The notes below the pieces were generated by a model that saw only the letters and a list, made by a program, of their open reading frames with translations, ran no database searches and was not told where the DNA came from. From NCBI GenBank assembly GCA_003225555.1, contig QIAM01000026.1, forward strand, positions 62,001 to 126,000: 64,000 nt of DNA. The letters are read 5' to 3'. Below are positions 48,327-58,364 of the stretch, one piece after another. The position numbers and the translations under genes are program-made. This stretch comes from Acidobacteriota bacterium. Its GTDB lineage: Bacteria; Acidobacteriota; Terriglobia; Terriglobales; Acidobacteriaceae. How positions within the stretch are numbered: position 1 is the stretch's first letter; each line of letters starts with the position of its first letter.

Positions 48327-48917
48327 ATGCACCCTACCCGATTTCTTAGCACTGCTGTTTTGTCCTTCCTGCTTGGAAGTTCAATAGCTGTTTTCGCACA
48401 GCAGCAAGAAGAGCGTCGTGACGAGGTCAAACCGCCGCGCCAACAAGAGGCAAGGCCGCCAAGACAGGACGAGGCCAAGCCGCCCCGGCAAGAGGAAGCG
48501 AAACCGCCAAGACAGGACGAGGTCAAGCCTCCCAAACACGAGCAACAACGGGAAGAGCAGGCGAAACCATCCCACGAACAGCGGCCGGAAGAGCAAGCAA
48601 GGCCGTCGCGTGAACAACCTGAGCGTTCCGGCCCGCGGGCCCAACACGCACGCCCCGCCGGAAAGAGCGCCCACATTCCCAACGAGAAGTTCCGTGCGAA
48701 TTTCGGCCGGCAGCACACGTTTGTCGTCAACCGCCCAGTCGTCGTCCAGGGACAGCCGCAGTTCGTCTACGGAGGCTACACGTTCGTGTTCGTGGATCCG
48801 TGGCCAGTCGAGTGGGTATATACCGATGACTGCTACATCGAGTACATCGACGGAGACTATTTCCTTTTCGATGTTCTGCACCCTGGCGTTCGCGTGGCCC
48901 TCTTCGTCGTGATGTAG
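48327..48917 (+). CDS. Secreted protein with (K/R)PPRQ(D/E)EA ~8-aa repeats
   Basis: MHPTRFLSTAVLSFLLGSSIAVFAQQQEERRDEVKPPRQQEARPPRQDEAKPPRQEEAKPPRQDEVKPPK...; aromatic C-terminal domain. Confidence 0.7.
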   Translation: MHPTRFLSTAVLSFLLGSSIAVFAQQQEERRDEVKPPRQQEARPPRQDEAKPPRQEEAKPPRQDEVKPPKHEQQREEQAKPSHEQRPEEQARPSREQPERSGPRAQHARPAGKSAHIPNEKFRANFGRQHTFVVNRPVVVQGQPQFVYGGYTFVFVDPWPVEWVYTDDCYIEYIDGDYFLFDVLHPGVRVALFVVM

Positions 48918-49097
48918 TTGGTGCGCTGATGTAGCCCTGGCCGCGGAAGAGTTTGTCCGGGCACGTGGTCCCCGCGGAGAGAATTGGCCGATCCCAATTC
49001 CGCTGCGGGGACCTTCGCTTTTCAGTCCGGTCTGTCTGACATCACGAGCCACCGGAGATCATGCCGTGTCGGTACTGGAACAGCTACACTTCCCTGC

Positions 49098-50105
49098 ATG
49101 AAAGCCCTTGTCATTACCCGCCTGAACGGTCCCGATGTACTCGCCGTTCAAGACGTCCCTGAGCCGCAACCGAAATCTGAGCAAACCCTGGTCCGCGTCA
49201 CTGCCGGGGGCCTGAACTTCGCTGATGTCCTCACTGCCCGTGGAGGCTATCCTGGAACTCCTGCGCCGCCGCTTGTAGCCGGTCGTGAGTTCGCCGGAGT
49301 CGAAGAGGGCAGTGGACGGCGAGTCATGGGCTACATCCAGTGGGGAGCCTTCGCCGAAAAGGTCGCTGGTTACTCCAACCTGTTGTGGCCCGTCCCCGAT
49401 CACTGGAACGACGAACAAGCCGCTGCCTTCCCGGTAAACTTCTTCACCGCGTATCTGCTCTATTGGCAAGCGGGCATGACCGACAACATGTGGGGAGAGC
49501 CGCCCTCGGCTGTCCGGCGGAGCAAAGCTCCGCCTTCCGGCCGCAAACCTCGTGTCCTGATTCACGCCGTCGCTGGCGGGGTCGGAACCGCCGCTGTCCA
49601 GATCGGAGGGCTCCTCGGCGTCGAGATGTACGGAACCTCGTCCTCCGACGAGAAACTCGCACGTGTGATAGAACTCGGCCTGCAACGTGGCATCAACTAC
49701 AAGCAACGCGACTATGAAGAAGTCGTGAAGGAATCCACTCACGGCGAAGGCGTCGACGCCGTCTTCGAAATGCTCGGCGGAGAGCACACGGCGAAAAGTC
49801 TGCGCTGCCTGTGTGACTTCGGGCGCGTCATTCAATACGGCACCGCGACCGGTAAGCCGCCTCAGTTGGATGTCCGCGCGCTTCATGCCAAATCCGCCAG
49901 CCTCCAGGGTCTCTGGCTGACTTATCTTTCGCAAAAACCCGAACTCATGGAACCAGCTTGGCGACAGCTATCCGCCTGGCTCGAGCAGCGGAAGCTCGAT
50001 CCGGTAATCGGGCAGGAGTTCCCGCTTCATCGTGCTGTCGAAGCCTACAAGCTGTTGGACGACGGTAAAAACTACGGAAAGCTAGTGCTGAAAATCGCGG
50101 TCTGA
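49098..50105 (+). CDS. Quinone oxidoreductase/zinc-type alcohol dehydrogenase-like, with internal repeat-derived insertion
   Basis: MKALVITRLNGPDVLAVQDVPEPQP..., VLIHAVAGGVGTAAVQIGGLLGVEMYGTSSSDEKLA. Confidence 0.92.
   Translation: MKALVITRLNGPDVLAVQDVPEPQPKSEQTLVRVTAGGLNFADVLTARGGYPGTPAPPLVAGREFAGVEEGSGRRVMGYIQWGAFAEKVAGYSNLLWPVPDHWNDEQAAAFPVNFFTAYLLYWQAGMTDNMWGEPPSAVRRSKAPPSGRKPRVLIHAVAGGVGTAAVQIGGLLGVEMYGTSSSDEKLARVIELGLQRGINYKQRDYEEVVKESTHGEGVDAVFEMLGGEHTAKSLRCLCDFGRVIQYGTATGKPPQLDVRALHAKSASLQGLWLTYLSQKPELMEPAWRQLSAWLEQRKLDPVIGQEFPLHRAVEAYKLLDDGKNYGKLVLKIAV
49485..49540 (+). repeat. Two-hairpin palindromic element in frame inside the quinone oxidoreductase gene
   Basis: AACATGTGGGGAGAGCCGCCCTCGGCTGTCCGGCGGAGCAAAGCTCCGCCTTCC. 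Confidence 0.9.
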
Positions 50106-50672
50106 CCCTCGTCATCTCGAGTGAAGGACTCGATGGCTTTAATACCGCAAGCCGAACCCGCGAAAACCGCCCGAAATTTTCACGGCGTCTAAGATATTGA
50201 ATTTGCAACTGGTCATCAAGATCGCCACCTTGACATTCTAAGTTTTCCAATGCCTTCCACAGGGAAGTGGATTCGTCCACAGGTTCTGCACAAGCTGGTG
50301 GATTTTTCTTGTTGCGAGACGCAGCAATCCGTCACAGAGTGTGTGCAGCAAACGTGAGATTTTCCTGAGCTTGCCTGATGATTGCGGCAGAGCCAGCGGC
50401 AGACCGGCGATTCTCGAGGGTGAATTGCCGGGGGACACTCCGGAAGCGCGCGAAAGCGCGCGCTGGTTGCCCGGGCGTTGCGGCCTCCTCCCCCATCCCG
50501 CTCACGGAGCAGGATTGGGCCGCTGGCCACCGCGGTGACCGCAGATTCGTGATCTCCGGATCATGACCTGTGGGCTAGCTTTGGCAAATGCGGCACTCCT
50601 TGAGCGCTGTCGGGCCACAAGCATCATCCCGCCGCCATGCGGCGGAAGTGCAAGACAGGAAATCCACGAAAC

Positions 50673-50711
50673 GATGCGGCTTGGGTGGCTGGCCCAAGCC
50701 GCATTTGTTTT
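50673..50711 (+). terminator. Strong intrinsic terminator candidate on + strand
   Basis: ATGCGGCTTGGG-TGGCTGG-CCCAAGCCGCAT followed by TTGTTTT; 12-bp perfect stem (coordinates approximate). Confidence 0.6.
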
Positions 50712-50764
50712 GCCCGCCGAAACCACTCAATCCAGATTTTTCCCTCGCGAAGACCGCATCCCTC

Positions 50765-51984
50765 TTAGGCCGCCTGCGTATCGCCAACGGGAATTGAGGT
50801 CTCATTCCCGCGGGATGAATCAGGCACAAGGGAATCCTTCAGGCGCAGGAACCGTTCCTCATAGAATCTCCGCGAGAGGTAGGCAACTCCAATTGCAGCG
50901 CCACCTCCAACTGCGAATCTCAGCAGCGCCAGCTCGAAATGACCGTTTGAAGGCATGAGCCCCGGCCCGTAGTGCCGGAAGATTCTGTCGTACAGGCGAA
51001 AGGCGAGCAGGTGGTCAAGATAAAGACCGTAACTGATGTACCCGAGAAACCGAAGCGCGGGGATGTCTACGAAACGCTTGGCCGCACCGCTTCCGGCAAC
51101 CAGAAAGAGCAACAAAACCCCTGAGAAAAAAACATTGATAGTCGTCCATTGCAGACTCGCGCCCAACAGCCGATTTCGCGTAAGCATGCCGAACGGCTGC
51201 CCCGCCCCTGCCAGCAGAACCGACGAAGCCAGCAGCAGCCAACACATTTGCTTCATCTGCTTTCTGCTGACGTTGGTCCGTAAGAGGATCGCGAGCAGGC
51301 TTCCAGCCGCCAAACCGTCGGCGACAAACCAGGTATACCAGTCCAATCCTCCCCAACCCACAGAGAACGCGACGGCTCGAAGGACGGGAACCAACACTAC
51401 GATCGATGCCGAAACCCCAAGTCGTTGCATTGTCACCTTACGCACCACCGTCGGCCACAGATGTAGAAGTGCTCCTCCACAGCCAGCGACCATAACGGAC
51501 CATAGTCGCAGGCAACACCGAAAAAACCGGTCATGTTCGCCAAATAAACAAAACTCAGTCCTACAAACGCTGGAGAGGAACTGCGAAGAACAAGAAGGAG
51601 AACGAGCAGCCCGTAGTAGGCAGGCAGGATGCGCAGTGCCCGGCGTGTATAGAAGCGCCGGTAAAAGTTGGGCCTGTTTTTCGAGTCCAGGAGGATGCCC
51701 GTGATCAGGAAACCAGAAAGAACAAAGAACAGGTTGACGCCGAGCCAGCCCGGTCCTGTGAGCACCACAAAGATTCGTCCCAATCGCCCGAACGAGAAGC
51801 CCGCGTATTGCCAATAGAAACCGTGCAGAAGCAACACTCCGAGGACAGCGATGCCGCGCAGAGTATCCAGTTCCGGCATAAAAGGCCGGATCAATCCCGC
51901 GGGTTCGGAATTTTGTGTGCGCCCGGAATGCAAAGGCATGGGGTGCTCATCATTGAAAATCAAGGGAGTACGGGCGTCAAACAT
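50765..51984 (-). pseudogene. Acyltransferase-3 family membrane protein, frameshifted
   Basis: LDTLRGIAVLGVLLLHGFYW...GWLGVNLFFVLSGFLITGILLDS...GPLWSLAVEEHFYI | LWPTVVRKVTMQRLG... in the next frame; 1-bp loss near 51460. Confidence 0.8.
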
Positions 51985-52090
51985 TGTTTCGATCCTTGAG
52001 GATCTAGTCGCGGCGCCCGAGTATAGGACCCTTTTTGGAAGGGTTTCCACAATAACTTGCTCGACCTGCACAGCTTGTGCACAGCTCATT

Positions 52091-52119
52091 TTGATTTTCG
52101 CTTTACATTCGCTTATGCT
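52091..52119 (+). promoter_or_regulatory. Sigma70-like promoter candidate for dnaB
   Basis: TTGATT - 17 bp - TATGCT, 38 bp upstream of ATG 52157. Confidence 0.45.
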
Positions 52120-52156
52120 GGACGGGCAAATGCGACAAAGTGCCGTTACAGAATCC

Positions 52157-53521
52157 ATGGCAACCTCCGATTACACAATCAGCAGTCTTCCCGCAAACGT
52201 AGAAGCCGAACGCTCCATCTTGGGCGCGATCCTCCTCGACAACTTCGCCTACAACCAGGCGGCCGAACATCTCCGGACCGAAGACTTCTCGCTCGACTCC
52301 CACCGCCGCATCTATTCGCGCATGGTCGATCTGGCCGAGTCTTCGCGCCCGATCGACATGATCACGCTGATCGAGGAGCTTGATCGCCATAAGGATCTGC
52401 AGGCCATCGGAGACGTTGCCTACGTGTCGAGCCTGGTCGACGGCGTTCCCGACCGCCCCAGCATCGAGCATTACGTCAAGATTGTCCGCGACAAGGCTCT
52501 GCTGCGCGGCCTGATTCACGCCGCCAATTCCGCCATTGCGCGCGCCTCCGACCAGTCTGACGCCGCCGAAGATGTTCTCAGCGATGCCGAAGCTGCTATC
52601 TTCCAGCTTTCGGAAAAGCGGATTGGCCGCGGCTTTATGGGAGTGCAGGAGATTGTCCGCGAATCCTTTGGCTCAGTCGATGCCCTGCTGCAACGTGGCC
52701 AGCGCATCACCGGCCTGGCCACGCACTATACGGATCTCGACGAAATGACGAGCGGCCTGCAGCGTTCCGATCTCGTGATCATTGCGGCGCGTCCTTCCAT
52801 GGGCAAGACGGCTTTCGCGATGAACATCGCCGAGAACGCCGCCATCGAAGATCAGCAAGTGGTCGGTGTGTTCTCCCTCGAAATGTCGCGCGAGGCCTTG
52901 CTCTTGCGTCTGCTTTGCTCGCAAGCTCGAGTCGACGCCCACAAGATGCGCACCGGCTCCCTGTGGCAGGACGACACCAGAAAAGTCGTCCGCGCCATGG
53001 AACAACTCGCGCACGCTCCCATTTACATCGACGATACTCCCGGCATTTCACTCAGCGAGATGCGCGCCAAGGCCCGCCGCCTGAAGCAATCCGCGGGCAA
53101 ACTGGACCTGATCATCGTCGATTACTTGCAGTTGATGTCTGGCGGCGGCAAGCGCTACGAGAATCGCACGCAGGAAGTCTCCGCGATTTCGCGCGGCCTC
53201 AAGGCACTGGCGAAGGAACTCAGCGTCCCCGTGATTGCGCTCTCGCAGTTGAGCCGCGCGCCCGAAAGTCGCGGCGGTGATCATCGTCCTCAATTGGCCG
53301 ATTTGCGTGAGTCCGGCTCCATCGAGCAGGACGCTGACGTTGTCATGTTTATTTTTCGCGAAGAGGTTTACAAGCAGGACGACCCCGAATTGCAGGGCCG
53401 CGCTGAGATCATTATCGGGAAACAGCGCAATGGACCGACGGGCAGGCTACATCTCGCTTTTCTGAAGAGTTGCACCAGGTTTGAGTCTTTGGCCGAGGCT
53501 GGCCTGCCGCCTGAAGACTAA
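52157..53521 (+). CDS. dnaB: Replicative DNA helicase DnaB
   Basis: SLPANVEAERSILGAILLDN..., DLVIIAARPSMGKTAFAMNIAENAA, DLIIVDYLQLMSGGGKRYENRTQEVSAISRGLKALAKEL. Confidence 0.96.
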   Translation: MATSDYTISSLPANVEAERSILGAILLDNFAYNQAAEHLRTEDFSLDSHRRIYSRMVDLAESSRPIDMITLIEELDRHKDLQAIGDVAYVSSLVDGVPDRPSIEHYVKIVRDKALLRGLIHAANSAIARASDQSDAAEDVLSDAEAAIFQLSEKRIGRGFMGVQEIVRESFGSVDALLQRGQRITGLATHYTDLDEMTSGLQRSDLVIIAARPSMGKTAFAMNIAENAAIEDQQVVGVFSLEMSREALLLRLLCSQARVDAHKMRTGSLWQDDTRKVVRAMEQLAHAPIYIDDTPGISLSEMRAKARRLKQSAGKLDLIIVDYLQLMSGGGKRYENRTQEVSAISRGLKALAKELSVPVIALSQLSRAPESRGGDHRPQLADLRESGSIEQDADVVMFIFREEVYKQDDPELQGRAEIIIGKQRNGPTGRLHLAFLKSCTRFESLAEAGLPPED

Positions 53522-53854
53522 TGCCGAAATACTACACGAATTCCTGTACTCTCCTACGGTAAGTACCTTACAGGCCATGAGTTGCGTTGGATCACTTTCG
53601 TCACGCTCAGCCTGTGGAAAAGCTTGTGGAATTGAAAACCGCTCGCGTACTGCGGAGGAAATAAAGACCGCTTGGTCGGTTTATTGCCACTGGCTATTTG
53701 TTCTTTAAATCCCTGAATAGTAACCAGTTATGTAATTCATCGGACAGTAACACGAGACAGCACCAAGATCACCGCGAGGCAGCGGGATTTTGGAGATTTG
53801 CACATTTCCCGTTCTAGTCCTTCCCAATCCGCCCCTGCTTGGCTAAGCAAAACG

Positions 53855-53876
53855 ATCGCGCTCTAAGCGCGATTTT
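53855..53876. terminator. Bidirectional terminator candidate between dnaB and lepA
   Basis: ATCGCGCT-CTA-AGCGCGAT then TTT; on the opposite strand followed by CGTTTTGC. Confidence 0.5.
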
Positions 53877-53944
53877 GCGAGTGCTGGCTCGATCCTTCGC
53901 CGGCAGTTGGTACCGCTAATAGTTTATCAAATAGTAATTATCGG

Positions 53945-55753
53945 TTAGTCGCTGCCTTCGCCGACCTTGAGTACCGCCAGGAAGGCTTCCTGCGGAATGT
54001 CCACGCGGCCGATCCGTTTCATGCGCTTCTTGCCTTCTTTTTGCTTCTCCAGGAGTTTTCGCTTGCGGGTGATGTCCCCTCCATAGCACTTGGCCAAGAC
54101 GTTTTTACGGATGGCGGAAACGGTTTCGCGCGCAATGATTTTCGCGCCGATGGAAGCCTGGATCGGCACTTCGAACATTTGCCGGGGAATTAGTTCCCTC
54201 ATTTTGGAAACCAGCGCTTTGCCGCGTTCGTAGGCAAAGTCCCGATGCACAATGACGGAAAGTGCATCGACGGACTCTCCCGCGACCAGGATATCGAGCT
54301 TCACCATGGGAGACTCCCAATAATCCGCCAGGTGGTAGTCCAGCGAGGCGTAGCCCCGCGAAACTGACTTCAGCCGATCATAGAAATCCAGCACGATTTC
54401 ATTCAGGGGCAACTCGTAGTGCAGCATCACACGCGAAGAACTCACGTACTCGAAGGTTTTCTGCTTGCCGCGCTTGTCCTCGACCAGCTTCAGGATCCCC
54501 CCAACGTACTCTTCGTTGGTCAGAATCGTCGCCAGAATCACGGGCTCGTCCACCTTGGCAATCTCGCTAGGGTCGGGCCAGCGCGAGGGATTGTCAACCT
54601 CAATCAACTCGCCGTCAGTCTTGGTAATTTTGTAGCGGACGCCGGGCGCGGTGGTGATGAGTTCCAGCGCGAACTCGCGCTCCAGACGCTCCTGAATGAT
54701 TTCCATGTGCAGCAGCCCGAGGAAACCACAGCGGAAACCGAATCCAAGAGCGACGGAACTCTCCGGCTCGAAAAAGAACGACGAATCATTCAGCCGCAGT
54801 TTTTCCAGCGCCTCGCGCAGGCGGGTATGCTCGTGCGAGTCCACCGTGTAGAGTCCGGCGAATACCATCGGCTTGATCTCTTCAAAGCCAGGTAGCGCTT
54901 GGAAAGCCGGGTTGGCGTCATCCGTAATGGTGTCGCCAATTTTCGTGTCCGCGACGTTCTTGATGTTCGCGATGAGGAAGCCGACCTCGCCCGCTTTTAG
55001 TTCGTCAACTTCCACCGGCTTGGGCGTGAGGACCCCAAGCGTTTCCGCGTCAAAGGTAGTGCCGTTCCACCACAGGCGAATTCTCTGACCTTTGCGCAAA
55101 GTCCCCTGGAAGACACGGGTCAAAACCACCACGCCGCGATAGGGATCGAACCAGGAATCGAAAACCAAGGCCTGCAGCCGGTTGTTGGGATCGCCCTTCG
55201 GCTGCGGCACCCGCTTCACAATCGCTTCCAGAACGTCCGGTACGCCCTGCCCTGTCTTCGCGCTGATCAGGACGGCATTCGACGCATCCAGCCCAACCGC
55301 GCCCTCGATCATCTCTTTCGTGCGCGGGATGTCCGCACTTTGCAAGTCAATCTTGTTGATGACCGGGATGATCTCCAGCCCGTGATTAATCGCGAGATAC
55401 GAGTTCGCCAGCGTCTGCGCTTCGACGCCCTGCGACGCGTCGACTACCAGCAGCGCTCCTTCGCACGAAGCCAGCGAACGCGAAACTTCATAGGAAAAAT
55501 CCACGTGGCCCGGCGTGTCGATCAGATTGAGTTGGTAGGTCTGGCCATCCTGCGCGGTGTACATCATGCGCACCGCGTGCGCCTTGATCGTGATGCCGCG
55601 CTCACGCTCCAGATCCATGGAGTCGAGCACCTGCGCCTGCATTTCGCGAGCGCTAAGCGAGCCGGTGAGCTCCAGCAGCCGGTCAGCCAAGGTTGATTTC
55701 CCGTGGTCGATGTGCGCGATGATCGCAAAGTTGCGGATGGAGGCTGCGTCCAT
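53945..55753 (-). CDS. lepA: Elongation factor 4
   Basis: [58 protein letters not shown]...; full-length LepA. Confidence 0.97.
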   Translation of the reverse strand: MDAASIRNFAIIAHIDHGKSTLADRLLELTGSLSAREMQAQVLDSMDLERERGITIKAHAVRMMYTAQDGQTYQLNLIDTPGHVDFSYEVSRSLASCEGALLVVDASQGVEAQTLANSYLAINHGLEIIPVINKIDLQSADIPRTKEMIEGAVGLDASNAVLISAKTGQGVPDVLEAIVKRVPQPKGDPNNRLQALVFDSWFDPYRGVVVLTRVFQGTLRKGQRIRLWWNGTTFDAETLGVLTPKPVEVDELKAGEVGFLIANIKNVADTKIGDTITDDANPAFQALPGFEEIKPMVFAGLYTVDSHEHTRLREALEKLRLNDSSFFFEPESSVALGFGFRCGFLGLLHMEIIQERLEREFALELITTAPGVRYKITKTDGELIEVDNPSRWPDPSEIAKVDEPVILATILTNEEYVGGILKLVEDKRGKQKTFEYVSSSRVMLHYELPLNEIVLDFYDRLKSVSRGYASLDYHLADYWESPMVKLDILVAGESVDALSVIVHRDFAYERGKALVSKMRELIPRQMFEVPIQASIGAKIIARETVSAIRKNVLAKCYGGDITRKRKLLEKQKEGKKRMKRIGRVDIPQEAFLAVLKVGEGSD

Positions 55754-55859
55754 GAAATGTGTGCTAATCCTTGATTCTAACAGGGCTTCGGACCTAGGCC
55801 CTCAGCGGAAGTCCGCCATCTCGGATACAATCCTGCGGAAAGTTCGCGGAGGAACGTCG

Positions 55860-57308
55860 ATGCGAAAACTCCCTGTCGTCGCGCTGTTTACTGTGTGTAC
55901 CTGTTTCAACTGGGCACAGTCTGTTTCACCGCAGGTGCAGCCGTTCATCAAAGTGAACGCGCCTGTAGTCGCCCTTACCCACGTGCGCGTGATTGCGGGC
56001 ACGGGCGAGGCTGCGCTTGAAGATCAAACTATCGTTATCAGCAAGGGCAAGATCCAGCACGTCACCAATGCTTCCGCGGCGAATGTCCCCAGCGATGCCC
56101 AAGTCCTCGACCTCCACGGTTACAGCGTGATCCCAGGTCTAGTCGGCATGCACGACCACATGTTTTATCCCATGGGCAACGCTATTTTCGGAGAAATGGG
56201 CTTCAGCTTCCCGCGTCTTTATCTGGCCGGAGGTGTAACCACGATCCGCACCACGGGTTCGCTCGAGCCCTACACCGACCTCGAACTCAAGAAGGCGATT
56301 GATGCCCACAAGATTCCGGGTCCCAAGATGCATGTCACCGGGCCGTATCTCGAAGGCGCCGGCTCCTGGGCTCTCCAATTGCACCAGCTCACCGGTCCCG
56401 AGGACGCCACGAAAACCGTGGATTACTGGCTGGACGAGGGCGTCGACAATTTCAAGGCCTATATGTTCATCACGCCGGCCGAGCTTTCCGCCGCGATCGC
56501 TGCCGCGCACAAACGCGGCGCCAAGGTCACAGGCCATCTATGCTCCATCGGTTTTCGCGAGGCCGCCGAACTCGGCATCGACAACCTCGAGCATGGCCTC
56601 CTGGTAGATACAGAATTCCTCCCCGGGAAAAAACCCGGCGTATGCCCCGATGAACCCGAGAACCCAGATCTGATCTCCAAGCTGGAGGTGAACGCAGGCC
56701 CGTTACACGACATGATTCTCGACCTAGTGCACCACCACGTCGCGGTCACCTCCACTCTGCCCGTATTCGAGATGGGGAGCTTCCCCGGACGCCCAACCCT
56801 CCAGAAACGCGTCCTCGATGTGCTCTCCCCCGATGCTCGCAGCGCAGTCCTGGAAAGAAGAGTCCGAGCCAGCGACTCCGCCAGTATCCGACAGCAATAC
56901 GGGAGCGACGTTTCGCCCTGGCCGGCTGCCTTCAAGAAGGAAATGGAATTCGAGCATGCTTTCTCGCAGGCCGGCGGCTTATTGCTGGCGGGACTCGACC
57001 CCACGGGCATGGGCGCAGTGATTGCCGGTTTCGGCGACCAGCGCGAAGTCGAATTGCTGGTCGAGGCAGGCTTCACCCCCGTAGAGGCGATCCACATCGC
57101 GACCGCGAATGGCGCACAGTTTCTGGGAGAACTCGACCGCATCGGCACGATCGCACCCGGCAAACAAGCAGACTTGGTGGTGATCAAGGGCGACCCATCG
57201 ACAAAGATCGAAGACATCGAGAATGTTGAAACCGTCTTCAAAGACGGAATCGGCTACGACTCGGCGAAGCTCATCGACTCGGTACGAGGAGTTGTAGGCA
57301 GCCGTTAG
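55860..57308 (+). CDS. Secreted amidohydrolase family protein
   Basis: Signal peptide; [23 protein letters not shown], ...[35 protein letters not shown]. Confidence 0.9.
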   Translation: MRKLPVVALFTVCTCFNWAQSVSPQVQPFIKVNAPVVALTHVRVIAGTGEAALEDQTIVISKGKIQHVTNASAANVPSDAQVLDLHGYSVIPGLVGMHDHMFYPMGNAIFGEMGFSFPRLYLAGGVTTIRTTGSLEPYTDLELKKAIDAHKIPGPKMHVTGPYLEGAGSWALQLHQLTGPEDATKTVDYWLDEGVDNFKAYMFITPAELSAAIAAAHKRGAKVTGHLCSIGFREAAELGIDNLEHGLLVDTEFLPGKKPGVCPDEPENPDLISKLEVNAGPLHDMILDLVHHHVAVTSTLPVFEMGSFPGRPTLQKRVLDVLSPDARSAVLERRVRASDSASIRQQYGSDVSPWPAAFKKEMEFEHAFSQAGGLLLAGLDPTGMGAVIAGFGDQREVELLVEAGFTPVEAIHIATANGAQFLGELDRIGTIAPGKQADLVVIKGDPSTKIEDIENVETVFKDGIGYDSAKLIDSVRGVVGSR

Positions 57309-57330
57309 GCCGTTCGCCAAAATCTATCCC

Positions 57331-57981
57331 ATGCTGATTCTCGCCTCCGCTTCGCCACGTCGCCAGGAGCTTCTACGCAACGCCGGAATTCCGTTCGAGG
57401 TCCAGCCCGCTGACATCGATGAAACGCCGAAAAACGGCGAAGCTCCACGCGAATATGCCGTGCGGCTGGCTCGGGAAAAAGCGTTGGCGGTCGCCCGCGC
57501 TCGGCCTCGCGAATGCGTCCTCGGTGCAGACACGATTGTTGTGATCGACGAAATTATCCTCGGCAAACCCAGCGACGCTGCCGATGCCGCCCGCATGCTA
57601 CGTCTTCTATCAGGCCGCACGCACGAGGTGATCACCGGTGTGAGCTTGGTTGGACCAGTCGCCAACAACCAGGCGCCTGTTGCCAGTCAAACCGAAGCAC
57701 ATCAGACGAGACCAGTAAACCGCTGGAACGAAAAGCTGAGAACGGAGAACCGAGAACTGAAAACTGCTTCCGAAACCACGCTGGTAACGATGGCCGAGTT
57801 GTGCGACGAGGAAATTCACGAATACGTCTCGACCGGCGAGCCCATGGACAAAGCGGGCGCCTACGCGATCCAGGGAATGGCCTCACGCTGGATTCCGCGA
57901 ATCCAAGGCGACTACAGCAATGTGGTGGGATTGCCTGTAGCTTTGGTCTACCGGATGCTGCGCAAACGGGAACAACTCTGA
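57331..57981 (+). CDS. maf: Maf/nucleoside triphosphate pyrophosphatase, with internal repeat-derived insertion
   Basis: [115 protein letters not shown]. Confidence 0.93.
   Translation: MLILASASPRRQELLRNAGIPFEVQPADIDETPKNGEAPREYAVRLAREKALAVARARPRECVLGADTIVVIDEIILGKPSDAADAARMLRLLSGRTHEVITGVSLVGPVANNQAPVASQTEAHQTRPVNRWNEKLRTENRELKTASETTLVTMAELCDEEIHEYVSTGEPMDKAGAYAIQGMASRWIPRIQGDYSNVVGLPVALVYRMLRKREQL
57655..57765. repeat. Two heptamer arrays in frame inside maf
   Basis: CCAGTCG|CCAACAA|CCAGGCG|CCTGTTG|CCAGTCA ... AAAAGCT|GAGAACG|GAGAACC|GAGAACT|GAAAACT. Confidence 0.88.
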
Positions 57982-57988
57982 GGTCGGA

Positions 57989-58168
57989 TTACGACTTCTT
58001 TCCTTCTTCTTCCTTCTTCTGTTCCTCGCCCTCTTTCATCGCAGACTTGAAGTTTCGCAGCCCGTCCCCAAGACTCTTTCCAAGAGTGGCGAACTTGCTA
58101 GGTCCGAACAACAGAAGAGCGATGCCAACGATGAGAAGGATTTCCGGTAATCCCAATTTAGTGCCCAT
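57989..58168 (-). CDS. tatA: Twin-arginine translocase subunit TatA/E (59 aa; missed by the ORF track)
   Basis: MGTKLGLPEILLIVGIALLLFGPSKFATLGKSLGDGLRNFKSAMKEGEEQKKEEEGKKS*, with the TM, FGP hinge and amphipathic helix of TatA. Confidence 0.92.
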   Translation of the reverse strand: MGTKLGLPEILLIVGIALLLFGPSKFATLGKSLGDGLRNFKSAMKEGEEQKKEEEGKKS

Positions 58169-58364
58169 GTTTCAAGACCTCCCCTGTCGATGCGGACTGT
58201 GTGTTCGAGTTCCAACTCAACCCATTAAATTCTAGGCCGCTGCCCGGTGGGAGTCAAAGAAACCGCGTTGCTATGGGCCAATCTCGACTTTCTGCCACTT
58301 GCTAACTCAGGCATGCCCGCGGAGTCTATCCTCAGAAGAGCCGGTTCGCGGAGGTCGGTTCATC

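Noticed and set aside
48267-49052. Antisense ORF 48381..49052 (-) and alternative + frame 48418..48912
   Set aside because: Low-complexity translations of the PPRQ repeat region; the 48327 frame has signal peptide and a plausible domain
50200-50320. oriC/DnaA boxes suggested by TTCCACAG / GTCCACAGG motifs
   Set aside because: No consensus TTATCCACA cluster, no AT-rich unwinding region and no dnaA/dnaN nearby
53560-53760. Replication-related site beside dnaB (TGTGGAAAAG, TGTGGAA)
   Set aside because: Isolated partial matches only
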